Below, in pieces: positions 35,718 through 42,663 of a stretch of 64,000 nucleotides of DNA. This stretch comes from Colwellia sp. (GTDB lineage Bacteria; Pseudomonadota; Gammaproteobacteria; Enterobacterales; Alteromonadaceae). Numbering within the stretch: the first letter of the stretch is position 1; every line of letters begins with the position of its first letter. Under the pieces are notes generated by a model. That model was not told where the DNA came from. It worked only from the letters and a program-made list of their open reading frames with translations, and made no database searches. Where the stretch lies: NCBI RefSeq assembly GCF_013214175.1, contig NZ_JABSPA010000002.1, forward strand, positions 62,001-126,000. Direction: 5' to 3'. A program made the translations under genes and the position numbers.

Positions 35718-36065
35718 ATGAAAAACACTTGGCTTGGCTTAATATTAGTATTATTGATTGCATTGCAATCATATGCTGCTGTGGCTAATTCAGATGAAAA
35801 TCATCAAGTTGACTCTCAACATATTCTAACAGAACATTTTCATGATGTTGATGACATTGAGCTTCTCGATGAATCATCTGACAGTGAACATAATATTAAA
35901 GACTGCCATCACTGTGGTCATTGTCAAGGCGCTCATACCCAATGGGTTGCCAGTAACAAATCTGCTTTACCGACACCTCAATTTATAATCACCAATCAAT
36001 ATTTCTATACAGACAACCTTGATAAGAGTTTCATTGAAGAGCTTATACGCCCCCCCATTTCTTAA
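35718..36065 (+). CDS. Small His/Cys-rich exported protein leading the metal-efflux operon
   Basis: The product has 115 residues with an N-terminal signal sequence (hydrophobic residues 5-20, cleavage around AVA-N). It then has an acidic, His-rich segment and a compact metal-binding-like motif DCHHCGHCQGAH (near residue 73) holding three Cys and four His. It is the first gene before CzcC-, CzcB- and CzcA-like genes, as in many marine gammaproteobacteria. It may sense, buffer or chaperone the exported metal in the periplasm; this is inferred from motif and context. It is separated by 129 bp from the CzcC-like gene. Confidence 0.7.
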   Translation: MKNTWLGLILVLLIALQSYAAVANSDENHQVDSQHILTEHFHDVDDIELLDESSDSEHNIKDCHHCGHCQGAHTQWVASNKSALPTPQFIITNQYFYTDNLDKSFIEELIRPPIS

Positions 36066-36194
36066 TTTAATTTAAAAACTACCCGCAACAAACCTTATCT
36101 TTAAGCAAAGCTTAACTAAAGCCGAATTTGATTTAGCTTAGTTAGTTTATTTGAGCTTAGTTGCGACATTTTATTGTTAAATTAAGAGATTATT

Positions 36195-37433
36195 ATGAAA
36201 TTTTTCTCGGTAAAATCTGCTGGCGTAGCGTTATTCATTAGCTACTCGGCAACTATGTCGGTAAGTTGTTTGGCTTTTGCACAAACAACTTTATCAAGTG
36301 ATTGGCTTGATCGACAAATCAATAAACATCCTGATATTGTCTCAGCGCGTGAACTGATGAATGCTGAATTCTCAAAAGCACAGGGCAGTAAGTTACCACT
36401 TTATAACCCTGAATTGTCTACCGGTTATGAGCGAGAAGGTGATGGCAATAACTTTAATATTGGTATTAGCCAAACCATTGATTTGTGGGATAAGCAGGCC
36501 GTTAATGTTGCCATTGGCGATAAAATATTAACCGTAGCTAGTAATCAATTTACTTACGCAGTAGCACAAAAAAAAGCCCAAGCATTAACAGCATTGATTA
36601 ACTGGCAACTTGCCACGGACAAATCGGTACTTGCGTTTGAGCAGGAACAACAATTAGATATTCTGCTAAAAATTGTTACTAAAAGGCAGCAGGCTGGCGA
36701 TCTTGGTCCGGTTGATGCTGAGCTGACGTTCTTGAATTTGTCGCAACTACTCAATAAAACTGCGCAAATACAAGCACAGTTAACCCAAGCTCAAGCGGAT
36801 GTTAATGAACTACTGCCTGACTGGCGCCCTGATACTCAGGTGTATCCAGAGAAGGGCTTGGGAGTTACAAACTTTCAAGTAGTTGAGCAGTGGTTAACAC
36901 AGCATCCGCAAGTATTAGCGGCGCAAGCGCTATGGCAAGTACAAAAAAACATTGCTCAATATGCCATGCTTGAAACCAAAGCAGATCCTACTATTGGTCT
37001 TAGTGCCGGAAAAAATGCTGACGATAATATAGTCGGCATCACCTTTTCTATGCCATTAAATATTCGTAATGACTACCAAGCCAATGCCAAGGCCAAAAAT
37101 CAGCAAGCTATCGCCGCAGAAGCGAGTTTTCGTGCGGTTATGCGCAAACAAAAGTATCTGATACAGGCAAGTACCGCGTCATTAATTTCTAATAAAAAAT
37201 ATCTTGGCCGTTGGCAAAAGTTAATGCAAGGGCGTGGTGAAAGCAGTGCGCAATTATTGCAAAAACAATGGCAATTAGGTGATTTAAATACCTCTGATTA
37301 TTTATTGGCGTTACAACAAAGAGCGGAAGGTTTATACGCGGGCATTGAATTACAAGCCCAGTTCAAATTAAGCGAAGTGCAATGGTTACTGAATGTCGGC
37401 CAATTAAATGTCGCCACTAAGCTATTAAACTAA
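36195..37433 (+). CDS. TolC-family outer-membrane channel of heavy-metal efflux (CzcC-like)
   Basis: The product has 412 residues with a signal peptide (cleavage likely after AFA near residue 29). It has the long alternating helix layout of TolC/CzcC outer-membrane factors: KLPLYNPELSTGYERE (near 55), NIGISQTIDLWDKQ (near 84) and a matching second half with GITFSMPLNIRNDYQANAKA (near 277). CzcC proteins form the outer-membrane exit of tripartite RND pumps. ATG at 36195 has AAGAGA upstream. It is the second gene of the operon and has its RND partners directly downstream. Confidence 0.87.
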   Translation: MKFFSVKSAGVALFISYSATMSVSCLAFAQTTLSSDWLDRQINKHPDIVSARELMNAEFSKAQGSKLPLYNPELSTGYEREGDGNNFNIGISQTIDLWDKQAVNVAIGDKILTVASNQFTYAVAQKKAQALTALINWQLATDKSVLAFEQEQQLDILLKIVTKRQQAGDLGPVDAELTFLNLSQLLNKTAQIQAQLTQAQADVNELLPDWRPDTQVYPEKGLGVTNFQVVEQWLTQHPQVLAAQALWQVQKNIAQYAMLETKADPTIGLSAGKNADDNIVGITFSMPLNIRNDYQANAKAKNQQAIAAEASFRAVMRKQKYLIQASTASLISNKKYLGRWQKLMQGRGESSAQLLQKQWQLGDLNTSDYLLALQQRAEGLYAGIELQAQFKLSEVQWLLNVGQLNVATKLLN

Positions 37434-37502
37434 AACCGTTATCTCATCTTATATAACTACCATTAGCGTAGGTATAAGTTGTCAAAGAATTTGGAATCAA
37501 AA

Positions 37503-38846
37503 ATGAAAAATATATTAACTGATAAAGTATCTAAAAAAATAAAACTCATTACCCTGAGTAGTCTATTTACCGGCTTAGCTGTGGCATCGACCACAGTGTT
37601 AGCTTACAAGGATGTTGTGCTAGAAAACGCGCTGTCGGGTGCGCAAGCGATAGTGGTACAAGCTGAACATGTTCATGAAGTAGCAGAAGAAGCGGGTCAT
37701 GATCATGCCAACGAGAATAAAAAAGACGAGCACGACCAAGAAGCTAAAGTTAATGATAGTCACGGCCATACGAACGAAGGTACTAGCGAAATTACAAACG
37801 AAAATGGCAGTAAAAGTGCTAGTGAAGAAGAGCATGAAGAAGGTATAAGCTTTAGCCCTGAAAAAATGGCCTTAGCCAATATCAAAGTCTCTACTTTAAC
37901 CGCCAAAATTTTCGCTAAAAGTGTTTATGCTCCCGGAGAAATAAAAGCCAACGGTTACACCAGCTATATTGTCTCGCCACGTACCGAGTCGGTAGTTATA
38001 AGCCGTCACGCCATTTTGGGTGAACATGTCGAAAAAGGCCAAGCTTTGGTGACTTTATTTAGTGAATCGATGGCAGAAGCGCAAGCAGAGTACCGTGTTG
38101 CTTATAGTGAGTGGCAGCGAACTAAAAAACTAGGTCTTGGCACTGTCAGTGAAAGCCGTTTATTAGCAAGTGAAACCGCTTATATTACTGCTTACGGTCG
38201 ATTAACTGCATTTGGCTTAACCAAAGCGGCTATTAAAGAAATTGTTAAAAATAACTCATCAAATCTGGGTGAGTATACCTTAGTAGCTAAACGAGCTGGC
38301 GCGGTATTAAGTGATGATTTTTCCCAAGGGCAACGAGTTGCACCGGGCGATAAAATAATGGTCTTGGCCAATGAAGAAAATTTATGGGTAGAAGCGCGAG
38401 TTTCACCTAATAAGAAACTGAACTTACCCGTAGGCACCATAGCCAAGGTTGAGTTTGCTGGCCAAGTACATTTCGCTAAAGTGATTCAAGAAGCACACAC
38501 CATAGACCCAATTACCCGTACCCGAATTGTGCGCCTGTCCGTTGATAATAAAGATGACACTTTACACTCCGGCATGTTCGTTAATGTTAATTTTCAGTTT
38601 GATACCCAAACCCCGGTAATCGCGGTGCCAGAAACGGCATTAATGCGTGGTGCAGATGGTGATTGGACTGTATTTGTTGAAGATCATCCTGGTGAGTTTA
38701 AAGCTGTTGAAGTTGAACTCGGTCAGCCCTTAGGTCATTACCGTCAAATTATCGGTATTGCCCCTAATACGCGAGTGGTGACCAAAGGTGCATTCTTTGT
38801 TGCTTCAGAAATAGCAAAAGGCGGATTTGATCCGCACGGCCACTAG
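37503..38846 (+). CDS. RND efflux periplasmic adaptor with His-rich N-terminus (CzcB-like)
   Basis: The product has 447 residues from ATG at 37503. A TTG at 37479 would add 8 residues; the ATG gives a better signal anchor (MKNILTDKVSKKIKL, then a hydrophobic segment). Residues 50-105 are rich in His, Asp and Glu (HVHEVAEEAGHDHANE, DSHGHTNE), a metal-capture segment typical of CzcB-type adaptors. Then come the lipoyl-like and beta-barrel domains of membrane fusion proteins: SPRTESVVISRHAILGEHVEKGQ, VARVSPNKK-like VEARVSPNKK and IDPITRTRIVRLSVDNKDD. It links the inner-membrane pump to the outer-membrane channel. Confidence 0.87.
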   Translation: MKNILTDKVSKKIKLITLSSLFTGLAVASTTVLAYKDVVLENALSGAQAIVVQAEHVHEVAEEAGHDHANENKKDEHDQEAKVNDSHGHTNEGTSEITNENGSKSASEEEHEEGISFSPEKMALANIKVSTLTAKIFAKSVYAPGEIKANGYTSYIVSPRTESVVISRHAILGEHVEKGQALVTLFSESMAEAQAEYRVAYSEWQRTKKLGLGTVSESRLLASETAYITAYGRLTAFGLTKAAIKEIVKNNSSNLGEYTLVAKRAGAVLSDDFSQGQRVAPGDKIMVLANEENLWVEARVSPNKKLNLPVGTIAKVEFAGQVHFAKVIQEAHTIDPITRTRIVRLSVDNKDDTLHSGMFVNVNFQFDTQTPVIAVPETALMRGADGDWTVFVEDHPGEFKAVEVELGQPLGHYRQIIGIAPNTRVVTKGAFFVASEIAKGGFDPHGH

Positions 38847-38861
38847 GTAAGGAATGAAATT

Positions 38862-41800
38862 ATGTTTAATAAAATGATTGATTGGTCGATCAATAATCGA
38901 CTATTGGTAGTTATCGCACTGATCGCCACTATGGCGGCAGCTGTTATGGTGATCCCCAAGTTAAATTTAGATGCTTTTCCTGACGTAACCAATGTTCAGG
39001 TAGCGATAAATACCGAAGCACCTGGCTTAGCAGCAGAAGAAGTTGAGCAGTTAATAACTTATCCTATTGAAGCTGTAATGTATGCACTGCCTGATGTAGA
39101 GCAAGTACGTTCAATTTCAAAAACAGGTTTGTCGGGCGTTACCGTAGTATTTAAAGAAGGTACCGACATCTATTTTGCTCGCCAACTGGTTTTTGAACGT
39201 TTACAAGCGGCGAAAGAATTAATTCCTCAAGGTGTAGGTACACCAGCAATGGGACCTAATACCTCGGGTTTGGGTCAAATTTTTCAGTATCTGTTAATTG
39301 CTGACAAAGATTCTGGTTATGATTCAATGACCTTAAGAAGTTTAAATGACTGGATAGTGAAGTTATTGGTAATGCCGGTTGATGGTGTTACCGATGTCTT
39401 GTCTTTTGGCGGCAACGTTAGACAGTATCAGGTCAATATTGAACCCAGTAAGTTATTGTCATATCAGTTAACCCAAGACGATATTGTTGCGGCACTTGAG
39501 AACAATAATGCTAATGTTGGTGGTTGGTACATGAACCGCGGGCAAGAGCAATTAGTGATTCGTGGTACCGGTTGGTTTAATAGTGGCGAAGCAGGTTTAG
39601 ACGATATTAGACAAGTACCAGTGAAAACCGTTGCTGGTACTGTGGTTACTATTGACGATGTCGCTAAAGTTTCACTGGGTAGTGAAATTCGCCAAGGCGC
39701 GGTTACTATGACGCGCAGAGATGCAGAAGGCAATATTGAAAACTTAGGTGAAGTGGTTACCGGCATAGTGCTAAAACGTATGGGGGCAAATACCAAAGCC
39801 ACTATTGATGGTATTAGTGCACGTATTCCTATGATCAATCAAGCGTTGCCTGAAGGTGTGCGTTTTGAGCCGTTTTATGATCAAGCGGACTTAATTACTC
39901 AAGCAGTTGATACTGTGGTTGAAGCCTTAGCCTTAGCGTTTATTTTCATTGCCATAGTGTTGGCACTGTTTTTAATGAACTTGCGCGCCACGTTTTTAGT
40001 ACTCATTTCAATTCCTATTTCTATCGCTATTGCCTTAATGGTGATGTCTTGGATAGGTTTATCGGCTAACTTAATGTCGTTAGGTGGTATTGCGGTTGCT
40101 ATTGGTATGTTGGTTGATGGCTCAGTAGTGATGGTTGAAAATATGGTTAAACATCTTAATAGACCTGATGCCACTCATTACAAAAATGCCCAAGCAAGAA
40201 ATCCAGATACAGATGTTGACCCACATAACGTAGAAAGTGATGAAGCTGGTATCCCTTTACGATTAAAAGAAGCCGGTAAAGAAGTCGCCCGTCCGGTATT
40301 CTTTGCTGCTTCCATCATTTTAGTGGTATTTATGCCGCTGTTTAGTTTTGAAGGTGTTGAAGCTAAACTGTTTCAACCTATGGCTATCAGTATTATTTTA
40401 GCGGTTATTTCGGCTATTTTAGTGGCATTATTTGTAGTACCGGCTTTAGCGACTTATATGTTTAACAAAGGCGTTAAAGAAAAAGAAAGCTTTGTCTTAA
40501 AGCCATTAAACAAGCTTTATCGCAAAGGGCTAAAAGCGGCAATGAAACACACAAAAGTAGTGATTGCTGCTTCCGTTTTATTGTTTATTGGTGCCGCTGC
40601 TTTAGTACCACAAATTGGTACTGAGTTTGTGCCTGAGCTCGAAGAAGGCACTATTAACCTAAGAGCGACTTTGGCGCCTTCATCAAGTTTGGAAACTGCC
40701 TTGTCGGTGGCACCCATTCTTGAAGCAATGTTAATGGAATTCCCTGAAGTAGAATACACCCTAAGCCGCATTGGCCGTGCTGAAATTGGTGGCGATCCTG
40801 AGCCAGTCAATAACATTGAGATATATATTGGCTTAAAACCCGTCTCCGAGTGGAGCAGTGCGAGTAATCGCTTTGAGTTACAGGGGTTAATGGAAGAGAA
40901 ACTTGAACAGTTTCCAGGCTTATTACTTAACTTTTCACAGCCGATTGCTACACGTGTTGATGAATTACTTTCTGGGGTTAAAGCACAACTTGCTATTAAG
41001 TTGTTTGGTCCTGAGTTAGATGTTCTGGCGAGTAAAGGTCAAGAAATTGAAGCCGTCATTAAGAAAATTGCAGGCGCTAGAGATGTAGCCTTAGAGCAAA
41101 TAGCTGGTGAAGCACAACTAGTAATTAAACCGAAAAGACAACAGCTATCACGATATGGCTTATCGGTTGGCGATGTCATGGCCGTGGTTAAAGATGGCAT
41201 TGGCGGCGTTAGTGCTGGCCAAATAATCAATGGTAATGAACGATACGATATTTATGTGCGTTTTGAAGAAAAGTATCGTGATAACCAAGAGGCTATTGCT
41301 GACCTGAGAATACAATCACCTACCGGTGCTTGGGTACGTTTAGGCGATATTGCTACCGTTAGTTTTGAGTCTGGTCCGCCACAAGTACGCCGTGATGATG
41401 TGCAAAGACGTGTCGTTATTCAGGCTAATGTACAAGGCCGAGACATGGGCAGTGTGGTTAACGACATTCGCAAAGCTATTGATGACAAAGTGGACTTGCC
41501 CGCAGGTTACTCTGTGGTTATTGGTGGTCAGTTTGAAAACCAACAACGAGCACAGCAACGTCTTGCTGTAGTAGTGCCGTTATCACTGGCGCTAATTGCT
41601 TTACTACTTTACTTTGCTTTTGGCTCTGTCGGTCAAGCGATGCTTATTTTAGTTAACGTGCCTTTGGCGGTTATTGGCGGTATTTTCTCGCTCTATATTT
41701 CAGGGCAATATTTGTCAGTGCCAAGTTCGGTCGGTTTTATCACCTTATTTGGTGTCGCCGTACTTAATGGTGTGGTGATGGTAGAAAGCATTAATCAACT

Positions 41801-42062
41801 GGTTAAGGATGGTATTGACACATCAAAAGCGGTTTTTGATGGCGCGGTATCACGTTTACGTCCAGTGTTGATGACGGCTATTACTTCTGCATTAGGTTTG
41901 ATCCCAATGTTAATGTCAAATGGTGTTGGTGCTGAAATTCAACGACCATTGGCCAGTGTTATTGTTGGCGGCTTAGTGACAGCAACGTTATTAACTTTAT
42001 TTGTTTTGCCGGTATTGTATCCAAGGTTTTCTAAAACAAAAATTGCCCAACTAACGCGTTAG
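38862..42062 (+). CDS. Heavy-metal efflux RND permease (CzcA/CusA family)
   Basis: The product has 1066 residues, the full RND size. It starts MFNKMIDWSINNRLLVV (TM1) and has large periplasmic domains after TM1 and TM7. The TM4 signature reads AIGMLVDGSVVMVEN at residues 413-427. It has the conserved DG and Glu of HME-RND pumps, but Ala-Ile-Gly in place of the DFG that marks zinc/cobalt/cadmium CzcA and nickel/cobalt CnrA; AxG is seen in copper/silver CusA. The substrate is therefore not settled. It drives proton-coupled export of metal ions with the CzcB- and CzcC-like proteins upstream. It is 15 bp after the adaptor gene. Two hairpins follow at 42091 and 42143. Confidence 0.9.
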   Translation: MFNKMIDWSINNRLLVVIALIATMAAAVMVIPKLNLDAFPDVTNVQVAINTEAPGLAAEEVEQLITYPIEAVMYALPDVEQVRSISKTGLSGVTVVFKEGTDIYFARQLVFERLQAAKELIPQGVGTPAMGPNTSGLGQIFQYLLIADKDSGYDSMTLRSLNDWIVKLLVMPVDGVTDVLSFGGNVRQYQVNIEPSKLLSYQLTQDDIVAALENNNANVGGWYMNRGQEQLVIRGTGWFNSGEAGLDDIRQVPVKTVAGTVVTIDDVAKVSLGSEIRQGAVTMTRRDAEGNIENLGEVVTGIVLKRMGANTKATIDGISARIPMINQALPEGVRFEPFYDQADLITQAVDTVVEALALAFIFIAIVLALFLMNLRATFLVLISIPISIAIALMVMSWIGLSANLMSLGGIAVAIGMLVDGSVVMVENMVKHLNRPDATHYKNAQARNPDTDVDPHNVESDEAGIPLRLKEAGKEVARPVFFAASIILVVFMPLFSFEGVEAKLFQPMAISIILAVISAILVALFVVPALATYMFNKGVKEKESFVLKPLNKLYRKGLKAAMKHTKVVIAASVLLFIGAAALVPQIGTEFVPELEEGTINLRATLAPSSSLETALSVAPILEAMLMEFPEVEYTLSRIGRAEIGGDPEPVNNIEIYIGLKPVSEWSSASNRFELQGLMEEKLEQFPGLLLNFSQPIATRVDELLSGVKAQLAIKLFGPELDVLASKGQEIEAVIKKIAGARDVALEQIAGEAQLVIKPKRQQLSRYGLSVGDVMAVVKDGIGGVSAGQIINGNERYDIYVRFEEKYRDNQEAIADLRIQSPTGAWVRLGDIATVSFESGPPQVRRDDVQRRVVIQANVQGRDMGSVVNDIRKAIDDKVDLPAGYSVVIGGQFENQQRAQQRLAVVVPLSLALIALLLYFAFGSVGQAMLILVNVPLAVIGGIFSLYISGQYLSVPSSVGFITLFGVAVLNGVVMVESINQLVKDGIDTSKAVFDGAVSRLRPVLMTAITSALGLIPMLMSNGVGAEIQRPLASVIVGGLVTATLLTLFVLPVLYPRFSKTKIAQLTR

Positions 42063-42090
42063 TAAAATATTTGACCCTGCTATCCCAAGA

Positions 42091-42128
42091 GGCAGAATGC
42101 AGTTGGAATTTAAAACTCGCATTTTGCC
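42091..42128 (+). other. Hairpin just before the czc operon terminator
   Basis: GGCAGAATGC (42091-42100) and GCATTTTGCC (42119-42128) pair over 10 bp with one G-T pair around an 18-base loop. It has no T-tract and is followed 15 bp later by the real terminator. It may stabilise the 3-prime end of the efflux mRNA. Confidence 0.35.
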
Positions 42129-42142
42129 GTGTCATGGGGATA

Positions 42143-42180
42143 AAAATTCCTGTTAAAATTTAGCAGGAATTTTGTTTTTT
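42143..42180 (+). terminator. Rho-independent terminator of the metal-efflux operon
   Basis: AAAATTCCTG and CAGGAATTTT pair over 10 bp, with TAAA/TTTA extending the stem inside, and the sequence runs into GTTTTTT ending at 42180. It is about 80 bp after the permease stop. Confidence 0.9.
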
Positions 42181-42398
42181 AAAATAAAAACTATCATAAA
42201 TATTTTTATTTAACTGGTGGATCTGTTGCTAGCTATTGTCCTTACTCGCTTATGTTTTTTTGTTCTTTAAAAGTGTAACTACTCTGTAAAAAAAGTTTAA
42301 AAATGCGCTGGTAATCACGCCAAATTCTGATAATCTCTTACCTCGTTATTTTCATCAGGTGCTTTTTTGTACAACTTGAAAGTAACTTGATAATAAAA

Positions 42399-42407
42399 TT
42401 ATCCACA
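42399..42407 (+). promoter_or_regulatory. Perfect DnaA box
   Basis: TTATCCACA, the consensus DnaA-binding 9-mer, lies in an AT-rich segment 265 bp before the polA ATG. A second copy in the same direction lies at 42545. A single box may occur by chance; two perfect copies in 155 bp are less likely to. Confidence 0.5.
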
Positions 42408-42490
42408 TATTTTAAAAATAAGAACATTGTCTATTAGAAGTCTTTAGCACTTCGTTTTTTTACAATTAAATCAAAGGACTATATTTATCA

Positions 42491-42527
42491 AGCCAGATTT
42501 TCCATTTGAAAATCCTTGGCTGTTTTT
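42491..42527 (+). terminator. Terminator-like hairpin in the polA leader
   Basis: AGCCA plus GATTTTC (42491-42502) pair with GAAAATC (42508-42514) and TGGCT (42517-42521), with a two-base bulge and a 5-base loop. GTTTTT follows directly. No gene ends just before it, so it may end a short leader transcript or an unannotated small RNA beginning after 42180, or attenuate polA. Confidence 0.5.
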
Positions 42528-42544
42528 CGTACTTGATCACAAGG

Positions 42545-42553
42545 TTATCCACA
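42545..42553 (+). promoter_or_regulatory. Perfect DnaA box
   Basis: A second TTATCCACA, in the same orientation as the one at 42399, is 110 bp before the polA ATG. It could let DnaA regulate polA, or titrate DnaA. Confidence 0.5.
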
Positions 42554-42663
42554 AGAGGATCCATGATCCAAGCAATTAAGCACACTGATAAAGTGGAGCC
42601 TACTTGCACTTTGTGGCATGCTTAGCCACCTTTAGCTTATTTTACTCGCTTCGCGTATTTCTT

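Larger units (their letters stand above)
42181..42663 (+). other. 480-bp AT-rich leader before polA
   Basis: No reading frame with coding character is visible here. It contains two perfect DnaA boxes (42399-42407 and 42545-42553), a terminator-like hairpin (42491-42527) and several T and A runs (for example TTTTTTTGTTC near 42255). An in-frame TTG at 42604 would extend polA by 20 residues that do not resemble PolA, so this end of the region is taken as leader. Confidence 0.5.

Noticed and set aside
42399-42553. Replication origin suggested by two DnaA boxes
   Set aside because: Only two boxes, no 13-mer cluster, and no dnaA, dnaN or gyrB nearby; better read as regulatory sites.
42604-42663. 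TTG start giving polA 20 more residues
   Set aside because: The added residues do not resemble PolA, and ATG 42664 gives exactly the E. coli length.
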